From: DATBLZ01 sp036555065
GTDB lineage: Bacteria; Pseudomonadota; Gammaproteobacteria; Steroidobacterales; Rariloculaceae
Assembly: GCA_036555065.1 (NCBI GenBank)
Contig: DATBLZ010000053.1
Span: 1-44,681, forward strand
Direction: 5' to 3'
DNA length: 44,681 nt
Made by a program: the position numbers and the translations under genes. Each line of letters starts with the position of its first letter. Positions within the stretch are counted from its first letter, which is position 1. The notes beneath the pieces were generated by a model. It saw nothing but the letters and a program-made list of their open reading frames with translations, did not search any database and was not told the origin of the DNA. Of the stretch, positions 30,700-39,745 are shown one piece after another.

Positions 30700-32187
30700 A
30701 TGCAGTTTCCCGTCAAAGTGGGGCCGCCCACGGTGCTCAAAACGCCGTGCGCCGTCGTGCCGGTTTTCGAGGACGGGCCTCTCGCGGGCGCGACCAAGCA
30801 ACTGGATCGAGGTTGCGGCGGAATCATCCAACGATTGCTCAGGTCCACGGAAGCTTCCGCTAAGCCTGGCCGCGTAAGAATAGTGCATGCGAGCCGCGGT
30901 CCGGCGAAGCGGTTACTGATCGTCGGCTGCGGCAAACGCGCGCAATTCGGGCTCAAGCAGCTCGCAACAGCGCTCGCGGCAGCAGCTCAGGGGTTGATCG
31001 ATGCGTCTATCCGCGATGCGGTCAGTTATCTCGGCTACGATGAGGGCGCCACGCTCGGCGCCTACCTGCGCGCACGCACGACCGTTCAAGTGACGCGCTC
31101 GACCGTGTACCGTTTCGACGAGCTCAAAAGCAAGGTGGAGCCCCGGCCGGCCCTGAATAGGCTCGCCATAGCCGTCGCGGACCGAACCGAGGTCAAAGAA
31201 GCCCGCCGCGGCGTCGGCGACGGTGAAGCGATCGCCGACGGCATGGACCTCGCGCGCACACTCGGCAATCGTCCCGCAAACATCTGCACGCCGACGCATC
31301 TCGCGCAGGTCGCCGCCGATATCGCGCGCACGCATGCCAACATGAAGTTGCGCGTGCTCGAGGAGCGCGACATGAAGCGCCTCGGCATGGGCGCGCTTCT
31401 CGCGGTGACCAGTGGCGCCGGGGAACCCGCGAAGCTGATCGTGCTCGAATACCGAGGCGCACCGAAGCGTGCTGCGCCCATCGCGATTTGCGGCAAGGGC
31501 GTGACGTTCGATACCGGCGGCATCTCGCTCAAGCCCCCGCCGAAGATGGACGAGATGAAATTCGATATGTGCGGCGCGGCCGGCGTATTGGGGACGATGT
31601 TGAGCCTCGGCAAACTTCGCGCCCCGTGCAACGTCGTCGCCGTGATTCCGGCGTGCGAGAACATGCCGGGCAGCAAGGCGACGCGACCCGGGGACATCGC
31701 GACGAGCATGTCAGGTCAAACAATCGAGATCATCAACACCGATGCCGAAGGGCGGCTGATACTCAGCGACGCGCTGACCTACGCACAACGGACGTTCAAG
31801 CCGCGCTTGGTCCTCGACGTTGCGACGTTGACGGGTGCCTGCGTCGTCGCGCTCGGCCCTGTCTACACGGGAGTATTCACGCCGCACGATGACCTCGCGG
31901 AAAAGCTCATCGCCGCGAGTCAGCGCGCCCTCGATCCCGCGTGGCGCCTGCCCGTCGACGACGAGTACGGCGAAACGCTGCGCAGCAACTTCGCGGATTT
32001 CGCGAACTCGGGCAGTCGCGACGGCGGCGCGAGCATCGCCGCTCAGTTCCTGTCGCGCTTCGTCTCGGGAACCAAATGGGCGCATCTCGATATCGCCGGC
32101 GTCGCTTGGCGCGCAAGCGCAAACAAAGGCGCGACGGGCCGCCCCGTGCCCCTGCTCGTCGACTTTCTGCTGAACGGCGCGGCGTGA
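30700..32187 (+). CDS. pepA: Leucyl aminopeptidase (M17), PepA
   Basis: PepA is a hexameric two-metal cytosolic aminopeptidase and, in E. coli, also a DNA-binding protein in carAB control and Xer recombination. The 495-residue protein has the complete catalytic set: K266 and D271 in CGKGVTFDTGG, K278, D289, and D348, E350 and R352 in NTDAEGRLIL. The start is ATG 30700, with GAGGAG about ten bases upstream; a GTG at 30691 is less well placed. A -10-like TACACT is at 30630-30635. The stop overlaps the holC start (GTGA). It diverges from lptFG. Confidence 0.97.
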   Translation: MQFPVKVGPPTVLKTPCAVVPVFEDGPLAGATKQLDRGCGGIIQRLLRSTEASAKPGRVRIVHASRGPAKRLLIVGCGKRAQFGLKQLATALAAAAQGLIDASIRDAVSYLGYDEGATLGAYLRARTTVQVTRSTVYRFDELKSKVEPRPALNRLAIAVADRTEVKEARRGVGDGEAIADGMDLARTLGNRPANICTPTHLAQVAADIARTHANMKLRVLEERDMKRLGMGALLAVTSGAGEPAKLIVLEYRGAPKRAAPIAICGKGVTFDTGGISLKPPPKMDEMKFDMCGAAGVLGTMLSLGKLRAPCNVVAVIPACENMPGSKATRPGDIATSMSGQTIEIINTDAEGRLILSDALTYAQRTFKPRLVLDVATLTGACVVALGPVYTGVFTPHDDLAEKLIAASQRALDPAWRLPVDDEYGETLRSNFADFANSGSRDGGASIAAQFLSRFVSGTKWAHLDIAGVAWRASANKGATGRPVPLLVDFLLNGAA

Positions 32188-32618
32188 CTCAGGTCGACTT
32201 CTATATCCTGCCGAACGACTCATCCGAGGAGCGCCTGCGGCTCGCCTGCCGCATCACCGACAAGGCACTGCAGCAAGGGCAGCAAGTTCTCATCAATACC
32301 GAATCGCCGGCCGAGAGCGCCAGGCTCGATGATCTATTGTGGACGTTCTCTCAGGGCAGCTTCATCCCCCACCGCGTCATCGAGGCGGCAACGAGCGCAA
32401 CGATCGTCGAGCCCGTCCTAATCGGTTGCGGAATCGCTGCCGGGAGCGAAGGAACGCACGTGCTCATCAATTTGGCCGGGTCCGTGCCCGAGTTCTTCAG
32501 TCGCTATCAACGCGTCGCCGAGCTCGTCGACGGCAACGAGCAGCGACGCACGCAGGGACGCGAGCGGTTCCGCTTTTATCGCGACAAAGGATGCGAGCTG
32601 CATACGCATCAATTGTGA
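32184..32618 (+). CDS. holC: DNA polymerase III chi subunit
   Basis: The chi subunit links the clamp loader (through psi) to single-stranded-DNA-binding protein at the replication fork. The 144-residue product starts VTQVDFYILPNDSSEERLRLACRI and has the family's helical N terminus, LLWTFSQGSFIPHR and the C-terminal FYRDKGCELHTHQL. The start is GTG 32184, overlapping the pepA TGA by four bases, so it is translated by coupling. The pepA-holC-valS order is conserved in gammaproteobacteria. Confidence 0.95.
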   Translation: MTQVDFYILPNDSSEERLRLACRITDKALQQGQQVLINTESPAESARLDDLLWTFSQGSFIPHRVIEAATSATIVEPVLIGCGIAAGSEGTHVLINLAGSVPEFFSRYQRVAELVDGNEQRRTQGRERFRFYRDKGCELHTHQL

Positions 32619-32624
32619 ATCGTC

Positions 32625-32927
32625 ATGGCCGCGCCGCCTAACAAGAAGATCCCAGTCCTCACGGACGTGATTCCGGCCGACGAACGCGACGCGGATCCCG
32701 CACGCGCCTCGGCCGAGCCGAACGAGCCCGACATCGAGGCCGTAATCGCGGAGCTGCAGACGCGCCTTGCCGCGCAGACGTTTGCGCTCGCCGACGAGCT
32801 CATGCAGACGGCCTTCGCCGACATGGAGGCCAAGCTCCGCGAGCAGATCTCCGCGCGCCTGCGGCGCGAGCTCCCCGAGCTCATCGACTCCTTATTAAGG
32901 GAGCATTTGGCCCGCGAGGACCGGTGA
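32625..32927 (+). CDS. Small acidic protein between holC and valS (DUF2486-like)
   Basis: This 100-residue protein of unknown function begins with KKIPVLTDVIPADE, resembling the IPVLTDV start of DUF2486 proteins found beside holC in beta-proteobacteria. That link is from memory of the motif and is not certain. A Pro/Ala/Glu-rich linker leads into an amphipathic helix covering the C-terminal 60 residues (IEAVIAELQTRLAAQTFALADEL, then EQISARLRRELPELIDSLLREHL), probably a coiled coil. It starts six bases after holC and ends ten bases before valS, so it belongs to the same operon. Confidence 0.75.
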   Translation: MAAPPNKKIPVLTDVIPADERDADPARASAEPNEPDIEAVIAELQTRLAAQTFALADELMQTAFADMEAKLREQISARLRRELPELIDSLLREHLAREDR

Positions 32928-32937
32928 GGCTGGCCCG

Positions 32938-35712
32938 ATGAGCAAGGACTACGTTCCCAAGGATATCGAAGCGCGCCACTACGCGCGCTGGGAGCAGGCC
33001 GGTTATTTCAAGCCATCGGGCCGCGGCGAACCGTATTGCATCGTGGTCCCGCCGCCGAACGTCACGGGCACGTTGCATATGGGGCACACGTTCCAGCACA
33101 CGCTCATGGATGCGTTGACGCGTTATCACCGCATGCGCGGTCGCGATACGCTGTGGCAAACCGGCACCGATCACGCGGGCATCGCCACGCAGATGGTGGT
33201 CGAACGGCTCCTCACCCGCGAGGGCACGACTCGACAAGCGCTCGGCCGCGCGAAGTTCCTCGAGCGCGTTTGGCAATGGAAGGAGCAGTCGGGGAACACG
33301 ATCACGAAGCAGATGCGCCGCCTCGGCGATTCCGTCGACTGGTCGCGCGAGCGTTTCACAATGGACCCGGCGCTGTCGCGCTCAGTCGTCGAGACTTTCG
33401 TCCGCCTCTACGACGACGGACTCATCTACCGCGGCAAGCGGCTCGTGAATTGGGACCCTGTGCTGCACACGGCGCTGTCCGACCTCGAAGTCCTGAGCTC
33501 CGAGGAAAAGGGCAAGCTCTGGCGGATTCGCTATCCGCTCGCCGACGGCAGCGGCGTGCTCGTCGTCGCGACGACGCGCCCGGAGACGATGCTCGGCGAC
33601 ACGGCCGTCGCCGTTCACCCGGGCGATGAGCGTTATAGCCGATTCATCGGCAAGCAGATTCGGTTGCCCCTCGTCGAGCGCTTGATTCCAATCATCGCGG
33701 ACGAGCAGGTCGACCCCGAGTTCGGAACCGGGTGCGTCAAAGTCACTCCGGGCCATGATTTCAACGACTATGAGATGGGCATGCGTCATGGGCTCCCGCT
33801 CATCAACGTTTTCGACCTCGACGCCAAGCTCAATGCCGAAGTCCCCGAGCGCTACCGAGGCTTGGATCGGTTCGTCGCGCGCGAACGCGTTCTCGCCGAC
33901 TTGCAAGCGCAGAGCGTCCTCGAAGGCAGCGACGACCATATTTCGAAGATCCCGCGCGGCGACCGCAGCGACGCGGTCGTCGAGCCTCTGCTGACGGATC
34001 AGTGGTACGTGCGTGCCGCGCCGCTCGCCGCTCCGGCGATCGCGGCCGTCGAGGACGGCCGCGTGCGCTTCGTCCCCGAAAATTGGTCGAAGACCTACTT
34101 CGAATGGATGCGGAACATCAAAGACTGGTGCATCTCGAGACAGCTCTGGTGGGGGCACCGGATTCCTGCGTGGTACGACGATCGCGGCAAAGTCTACGTC
34201 GGGCGCGACGAGCGCGAAGTCCGTACAAAGCACGGTCTCGGCGCCGAGCACATGCTCCGGCAAGACGAAGACGTGCTCGACACGTGGTTCTCGTCGGCAC
34301 TGTGGCCGTTCTCGACGTTCGGCTGGCCCGACAAGACTCCCGAGCTCGCGCGCTACTACCCGACGGCCGTGCTCGTCACGGGGTTCGACATCATCTTCTT
34401 CTGGGTCGCGCGCATGCTCATGCTCGGCCTCAAGTTCATGGACGATGTGCCGTTTCGCGAGGTCTACATTACTGGCATCGTTCGCGATCGCGAAGGTCAG
34501 AGGATGTCAAAGTCGAAAGGCAACATCGTCGACCCGCTCGATCTCATCGACGGTGTAGACCTCCCGACGCTGCTTGCGAAACGCACCGAGGGCATGATGC
34601 AGCCGCATCTGAAGTCCAAGATCGAGCAGCTCACGCGCGCGGAGTTTCCGGACGGCATACCGGCGTTCGGGACCGATGCCGTGAGGCTCACATCTGCGTC
34701 GCTCGCAACGATGGGCCGCGAGATCCGTTTCGACTTCGGCCGCACGGACGGCTATCACCGCTTCTGCAATAAGCTTTGGAACGCATCCCAGTTCGTGTTT
34801 ACCCAGATTTCCGCACCCGGGGTATCTGCGCCCGCAGGCGCACGCGCAGAGAACGCGCAACGCTCGTCCGCCGATCGCTGGATACGCGCGCGTCTCAAGC
34901 AGTGCATCGAGGACGTGCACGCGGGTTTCGCGAGCTATCGCTTCGACCTCGTCACGCAGACGCTGTACGAATTCACATGGTACGAGCTCTGCGACTGGTA
35001 CCTCGAGCTCACGAAACCCGTGCTCGCCGAGCGTGACAGCGCGGGCGCGCACGCGGCGCGCGCGACGCTGGTCGATGTGCTCGGTGCTTTGTGCAAGCTG
35101 CTGCACCCACTGATTCCGTTCATCACCGAAGAGCTTTGGCTCGAGCTCTGCCGGAAACTCGGGACGGAAAGCCCGTCCGTGATGCTCGAGCGCTTCCCCG
35201 AAAGCAGCGATTTCGCGGCGGACGCGGAAGCGGTCGCGGAGATCGAGTGGCTCAAGACGTTCATCATCGGCATTCGGCAGATACGCGCCGAGATGAACTT
35301 GAGCCCCGGCAAGACGTTGCCCGTCAAGCTCGCCGGCGCGAGCGCGACCGACCAGACGCGCGTCACCGCCAACCGCGCGTATATCGAGAAGCTCGCGCGC
35401 GTGTCCGACATCGAGCACATCGAGGCCGGCAGCGTCGTCCGCGGTGCGGCCACGGCGTTGCTCGGCGAGATGCGCATCCTAGTGCCGCTGGCAGGACTCG
35501 TTGACGTCGGCGCCGAGATCGCGCGTCTCGACAAGCAGCTTGCGCGCGCGCGCAAAGAGCTCGACGCGTGCCGGCGCAAGCTCGACAACGCGGAATTCGT
35601 CAACAACGCCCCCGCGGAGATCATCGCCAAGGAGCGCGACCGCGCCGCCGAGCTCACGCAGCGCAGCGACCAGCTCGGCGTTCAGTTGTCGCGGGTACGC
35701 GAGATCGCTTAG
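32938..35712 (+). CDS. valS: Valyl-tRNA synthetase
   Basis: ValS charges tRNA-Val and edits threonyl errors. The 924-residue class I enzyme has the HIGH motif PNVTGTLHMGH (40-50), the CP1 editing domain (about 195-345, starting VVATTRPETMLGDTAV) and the KMSKS motif MSKSK (523-527). The anticodon-binding domain and a C-terminal coiled-coil tRNA arm (about 860-924, EIARLDKQLARARKELDACRRKL) follow. All parts are intact. The ATG at 32938 has a GAGG site upstream. An 89-bp gap after the stop, with a weak inverted repeat (GGTCG...CGACC near 35770-35792), separates it from the MoxR operon. Confidence 0.98.
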   Translation: MSKDYVPKDIEARHYARWEQAGYFKPSGRGEPYCIVVPPPNVTGTLHMGHTFQHTLMDALTRYHRMRGRDTLWQTGTDHAGIATQMVVERLLTREGTTRQALGRAKFLERVWQWKEQSGNTITKQMRRLGDSVDWSRERFTMDPALSRSVVETFVRLYDDGLIYRGKRLVNWDPVLHTALSDLEVLSSEEKGKLWRIRYPLADGSGVLVVATTRPETMLGDTAVAVHPGDERYSRFIGKQIRLPLVERLIPIIADEQVDPEFGTGCVKVTPGHDFNDYEMGMRHGLPLINVFDLDAKLNAEVPERYRGLDRFVARERVLADLQAQSVLEGSDDHISKIPRGDRSDAVVEPLLTDQWYVRAAPLAAPAIAAVEDGRVRFVPENWSKTYFEWMRNIKDWCISRQLWWGHRIPAWYDDRGKVYVGRDEREVRTKHGLGAEHMLRQDEDVLDTWFSSALWPFSTFGWPDKTPELARYYPTAVLVTGFDIIFFWVARMLMLGLKFMDDVPFREVYITGIVRDREGQRMSKSKGNIVDPLDLIDGVDLPTLLAKRTEGMMQPHLKSKIEQLTRAEFPDGIPAFGTDAVRLTSASLATMGREIRFDFGRTDGYHRFCNKLWNASQFVFTQISAPGVSAPAGARAENAQRSSADRWIRARLKQCIEDVHAGFASYRFDLVTQTLYEFTWYELCDWYLELTKPVLAERDSAGAHAARATLVDVLGALCKLLHPLIPFITEELWLELCRKLGTESPSVMLERFPESSDFAADAEAVAEIEWLKTFIIGIRQIRAEMNLSPGKTLPVKLAGASATDQTRVTANRAYIEKLARVSDIEHIEAGSVVRGAATALLGEMRILVPLAGLVDVGAEIARLDKQLARARKELDACRRKLDNAEFVNNAPAEIIAKERDRAAELTQRSDQLGVQLSRVREIA

Positions 35713-35801
35713 CCCGCGAATCCGGTCTTGTGGGCACTGGTTCACAAATGCAAAGGCTGGGGGGTAGGCAGGTCGATTCATTTAGGCGACCATTTGCGCC
35801 C

Positions 35802-36755
35802 ATGGCCACGCCGCACATCACGACCGCCCGCGCCGAGCATTCCGACCGAACCGCGCTCGTGCGCGCCGTCGTCACGGCGCTCGACGGCATCATCGTCGGC
35901 AAGACGCAGCAGCTTCGGCAATGCGTCGCTTGCCTGCTCGCGCGCGGTCACTTGCTCATCGAGGACGTGCCGGGCGTCGGCAAGACGACGCTCGCGCATG
36001 CGCTTGCCAAGGCGCTCGGCTTGAGCTACCAACGAGTGCAGTTCACGAGCGATCTATTGCCCGCGGACATCATTGGTGTATCCGTGTTTCGGCGCGAGAC
36101 CGGCGCTTTCGAGTTTCGCAAGGGACCGATCTTCGCGCAGGTCGTGCTCGCCGACGAGATCAATCGCGCGACTCCCAAAGCGCAGAGCGCCCTGCTCGAA
36201 GCGATGGAAGAGCGCCAAGTCACGGCCGACGGCACGACCTACGCTCTGCCCGTGCCTTTTTTCGTTATCGCAACGCGGAACCCGATCCATCAAGTCGGAA
36301 CGTTCCCCTTACCCGAGTCGCAGCTCGACCGCTTCCTCATGCAGATCGCGCTCGGCTATCCGGAGCCGAAGGAGGAACGCGAGTTGCTCGCCCACGGCGA
36401 GCGGCGCAGCATGATCGAGGCGCTCGAGCCCGTGTTGTCGGCGGACTCGTTGCTCCGGCTCCAAGAAGACGTTCCGAAGATTCATGTCGCCGAGCCGCTG
36501 CTCGACTACGTTCAAGCGCTGATCGCGTATACGCGCGAATCCGGCGAGTTCGTTTCCGGGCTCTCGCCGCGCGGCGGCATGGCGCTCGTGCGCGCGGCCC
36601 AGGCATGGGCGTTGATGTCCGGTCACACCGGAGTCCATCCCGAGGACGTCCAGGCGGTGCTGCCGTGCATCGTTGCCCATCGCCTCGAGCCCGTGTCGCT
36701 CGAGCGGTCCGGCGCCTCCGGCAAGGCCATCCTCGCGGCCGTGCCGCTGCCCTGA
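35802..36755 (+). CDS. MoxR-family AAA+ ATPase
   Basis: This is a 317-residue AAA+ ATPase of the MoxR family, chaperone-like proteins that act with von Willebrand or DUF58 partners. Walker A is EDVPGVGKTT (54-63), Walker B is VVLADEINRA (114-123), sensor 1 is in VIATRNP, and the lid domain carries LSPRGG. The ATG at 35802 was chosen although the frame is open further upstream: the family N terminus begins shortly after it, and the upstream part lies in valS and unconserved sequence. It heads a MoxR-DUF58-TgpA operon, with 24 bp to the next gene. Confidence 0.94.
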   Translation: MATPHITTARAEHSDRTALVRAVVTALDGIIVGKTQQLRQCVACLLARGHLLIEDVPGVGKTTLAHALAKALGLSYQRVQFTSDLLPADIIGVSVFRRETGAFEFRKGPIFAQVVLADEINRATPKAQSALLEAMEERQVTADGTTYALPVPFFVIATRNPIHQVGTFPLPESQLDRFLMQIALGYPEPKEERELLAHGERRSMIEALEPVLSADSLLRLQEDVPKIHVAEPLLDYVQALIAYTRESGEFVSGLSPRGGMALVRAAQAWALMSGHTGVHPEDVQAVLPCIVAHRLEPVSLERSGASGKAILAAVPLP

Positions 36756-36779
36756 CGGGCGAATGGGTCGGCGCACGCG

Positions 36780-37748
36780 ATGCTCGCTGCCCTGACAGAG
36801 ACCCTCTCGAACCGCGCGGCCGCGTGGGCTCTGCGTCGCCAAGGCCGTGATTCGCGCCTCGTCACGCTCGAGCGGCGGCGTCTCTACATACTCCCGACGC
36901 GCTTCGGCTTCGCGTTCGGATTCGCGGTCTTCGCGATGTTGTTGGGCTCGCTCCAATACGGCGCGAGCCTCGCTTTCGCGCTGACATTCCTGCTCGCGAG
37001 CTTGGGGCTCGTGATCATGCATCACTGCCACAACAACTTGCTCGGCACGCAGGTCCGGTTCGCAGGCGCGCTTCCGGTGTTCGCCGGGCAACCCGCGATG
37101 TTCCGGATCGCGCTCGACAACACGGCGACGGCTGTCCGCTATGACGTCGAGATCGAGCATGAAGGCAACTGCGTCGGCCCCGTCGATATCGCCGCCGGCC
37201 ATTCCGCCACGCTCGAGGTGCCCGTGCCGACCGCCGCTCGCGGCTGGCTCGGCTTGCCGCGCTTTGCGATCGCGACGCGCTACCCCGGCAGCTTGTTCCG
37301 CGCCTGGACGTGGGTGCACATGAGCGGCCGCTGCCTCGTGTACCCGGCACCAGCACCGCCTGGTCGGCCGATTCCGATGAGCGTCGACACGCACGGAACG
37401 CGCGGCATGCCTGCCGAAGACGATTCCGATTTCGTGGGGCTGCGCCCCGCAGCCGATACGGACCCGCCCGGACGCATGGCCTGGAAGGCCTATGCGCGCA
37501 CCGATCAGCTCATGCTCAAGCAGTTCTCGGGAGCCGCCGAGGTGCCGAGCACGCTCGATTGGGACTCGCTTCCGGAGCTCGGCGTCGAAGCGCGGCTTGC
37601 GCAACTTGCGCGCTGGTGTCTCGATGCGGCCGCCGACCGCCGCAACTTCGGGCTCAAGCTGCCGACGACGACGGTGCCCGTCGGCGGCGGCGACCAGCAT
37701 TTGCACGCGTGCCTCGAGGCACTCGCGTTATTCGAGTCCCCGCAATGA
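36780..37748 (+). CDS. DUF58 domain-containing membrane protein
   Basis: This 322-residue protein has two N-terminal membrane spans (about 42-62 and 64-80). A beta-rich extracytoplasmic-like domain (about 90-190) follows, and then the DUF58 signature block (DFVGLRPAADTDPPGRMAWKA, at about 220-240), similar to the metal-site region of vWA-like folds. DUF58 proteins regularly accompany MoxR ATPases; the biochemical function is not known. The stop overlaps the TgpA start by four bases (ATGA). The family order MoxR-DUF58-transglutaminase is well conserved in proteobacteria. Confidence 0.92.
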   Translation: MLAALTETLSNRAAAWALRRQGRDSRLVTLERRRLYILPTRFGFAFGFAVFAMLLGSLQYGASLAFALTFLLASLGLVIMHHCHNNLLGTQVRFAGALPVFAGQPAMFRIALDNTATAVRYDVEIEHEGNCVGPVDIAAGHSATLEVPVPTAARGWLGLPRFAIATRYPGSLFRAWTWVHMSGRCLVYPAPAPPGRPIPMSVDTHGTRGMPAEDDSDFVGLRPAADTDPPGRMAWKAYARTDQLMLKQFSGAAEVPSTLDWDSLPELGVEARLAQLARWCLDAAADRRNFGLKLPTTTVPVGGGDQHLHACLEALALFESPQ

Positions 37749-39736
37749 GCCGCCCGCGATATACGATCGTGCCGACGGACCGGCTGCTGTGGACGGCCGG
37801 CGTCGTCACGGGTGCGAGCCTCCCGCACTGGCCGAAGCTGCCGCTCTGGGTTCCGCTGCTGCTCGGCTTGTGCATTCTGTGGCGTCTTGCGGCAAAGCTC
37901 CCGCGCTGGCCGCTGCCGAATCGAACGTTGCGGATCTTGTTCGCGTTCGGCGCGTTCCTCGGCGTGCTGCTCGAGTACGGAACGATCAACGGCGTCGAGG
38001 CGGGAAGCGCGCTGCTCATCGTCATGGTCGCGCTCAAGTTTCTCGAGTCGCACTCGCAACGCGACCAGATCATCCTCGTGATCCTCGCGTACTTCCTCGT
38101 CTTCGCGAGCCTGCTCACCGAGCGCAGCATCGCCGTCGCCGTCTACCTGCTCGCGTTCGTGTGGATCACGACCGCGGGCCTGCTGCAGATGGGTCGGCAT
38201 CGAACCCTGCTGCCGAGCTGGCCGACGGCCAAGCTCGCGGCGCGGCTGCTCTTGCAATCGGTGCCGATCATGCTCGTGCTGTTCTTGCTCTTCCCGCGCC
38301 TCCCCGGGCCGCTGTGGGCGCTGCCCGGCAACACGAGCTCGGGCGCGACCGGGCTCTCGGACACGATGAGCCCCGGCGACATCACGAACCTCGGCCTCTC
38401 CGACGAGATCGCGTTTCGCGTTCAGTTCCTGACCCCGCCCCCACGCGCCTCGGAGCTCTATTGGCGTGGTCCCGTTCTCTCCCAGTTCAACGGGCGCACG
38501 TGGTTTCGCCGACCGGGCATGGGTCGGCAGGTAATCAATACCCTCGAGGTCACCGGCGAGCCGACCGAATACCGCGTGATGCTCGAGCCGAACGGCAGAA
38601 ACTGGCTCTTCGCGCTCGATATGCCGCAGAGCTGGACGCCGATCGGCCGGCGCAACGTCATCATGAACAGCGATCACCAATTGCAGGCGTTTGGCTTGCC
38701 CCCGGCGCTGAACAGAATCGACTACGGCGTCACTTCGTACACGACGTACACGGCCAAGGAGCCGCTGACTCCCGCGGACCAGCAGTGGTACACGCAGCTG
38801 CCTGAAGGCAGCAACCCGCGCACGCGCGCGCTCGCGAGCTCGTGGCTCGCCGATGATCCCACGCCCGAAACCGTCATCGAGCGCGCGCTCGACGTGTTCC
38901 GCGGGCCGGATTTCTTTTACACGCTCACTCCTCCGGCGCTCGGCATGCACAGCGCCGACGAGTTCATCTTCGAGACCCACGAGGGCTTTTGCGAGCACTA
39001 TGCGTCGGCACTCGCGATCATGTTGCGCGCAGCCGGCCTGCCGACGCGTGTCGTCACCGGCTACCAAGGCGGCGAGCTCAACGGATTCGGCGATTACTAC
39101 ATCGTGCGCCAGATGGATGCGCACGCCTGGACCGAGGTTTGGCTCGGTGATCGAGGCTGGGTGCGCATCGATCCGGTTTCCGCCGTCGCGCCCGAGCGCA
39201 TTGCGTTCGGCTCGCTGCGGTCGAGCGCGCGCGAAGTGCTCGGCCTGCGCGGCTTGAGCCGACTCCCGTGGATGCGGCAAGCGCTGCTTCTGTGGGACGC
39301 CGTCAACGTGCGCTGGAACGAATGGGTCATCGGTTACGGACCGCAGCTGCAGCGGTCGTTGCTGCAATACTTGGGCCTCGAGAGCGCCGGTTGGCGATCG
39401 CTGCTGACGCTCGCCGTCGTCGGAACCGTCGCGCTCCTCGTGACACTGACGGTCTACCTCGGCTGGACGTCGCACCGCCATCGGCGCGGCGATCGAGCCG
39501 CGCGCTCATTTGCGCGCTTCGCACGCAAGCTCGAGGCCGCGCGTGTGCGTCCGCCGCTGCAGGGCGAAGGGCCGCAAGCCTACGCGCGGCACGCGGCGGT
39601 CGAGCTGCCGCGCGCGGCCGGCGAAATCGCCGCGATCGTCGGCAGCTATCTTGCGGCGCGCTACGAGCCCGATGCCGACGGCGCCGCGCTTGCCGACCTC
39701 GAGCACCGCGTCGCCCAATTCCGCGTCGCTACGTAA
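37745..39736 (+). CDS. tgpA: DUF3488/transglutaminase-like membrane protein (TgpA family)
   Basis: This inner-membrane protein has a periplasmic transglutaminase-like domain; in Pseudomonas aeruginosa TgpA is needed for viability. The 663-residue product has about six N-terminal spans (residues 15-190), a periplasmic domain with the Cys-His-Asp triad C416 (HEGFCEHYAS), H460 (DAHAWTEVW) and D476 (RIDPVSA). One late span follows (about 555-580), with a DUF4129-like cytoplasmic tail. The start is ATG 37745, in the overlap with the DUF58 stop; the longer open frame upstream lies in that gene. It ends ten bases before the stop of the convergent prfC. Confidence 0.93.
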   Translation: MSRPRYTIVPTDRLLWTAGVVTGASLPHWPKLPLWVPLLLGLCILWRLAAKLPRWPLPNRTLRILFAFGAFLGVLLEYGTINGVEAGSALLIVMVALKFLESHSQRDQIILVILAYFLVFASLLTERSIAVAVYLLAFVWITTAGLLQMGRHRTLLPSWPTAKLAARLLLQSVPIMLVLFLLFPRLPGPLWALPGNTSSGATGLSDTMSPGDITNLGLSDEIAFRVQFLTPPPRASELYWRGPVLSQFNGRTWFRRPGMGRQVINTLEVTGEPTEYRVMLEPNGRNWLFALDMPQSWTPIGRRNVIMNSDHQLQAFGLPPALNRIDYGVTSYTTYTAKEPLTPADQQWYTQLPEGSNPRTRALASSWLADDPTPETVIERALDVFRGPDFFYTLTPPALGMHSADEFIFETHEGFCEHYASALAIMLRAAGLPTRVVTGYQGGELNGFGDYYIVRQMDAHAWTEVWLGDRGWVRIDPVSAVAPERIAFGSLRSSAREVLGLRGLSRLPWMRQALLLWDAVNVRWNEWVIGYGPQLQRSLLQYLGLESAGWRSLLTLAVVGTVALLVTLTVYLGWTSHRHRRGDRAARSFARFARKLEAARVRPPLQGEGPQAYARHAAVELPRAAGEIAAIVGSYLAARYEPDADGAALADLEHRVAQFRVAT

Positions 39737-39745
39737 CAGGCCGGC

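Noticed and set aside
35568..35801. Upstream extension of the MoxR frame into valS
   Set aside because: This part is out of frame with valS and is unrelated to MoxR; the ATG at 35802 fits the family.
37505..39481. Long open frame (658 codons) antisense to TgpA
   Set aside because: It is a GC-driven shadow of the real gene: composition is Arg/Glu/His-rich with no domain, signal or start site, and the plus strand carries TgpA with intact catalytic residues.
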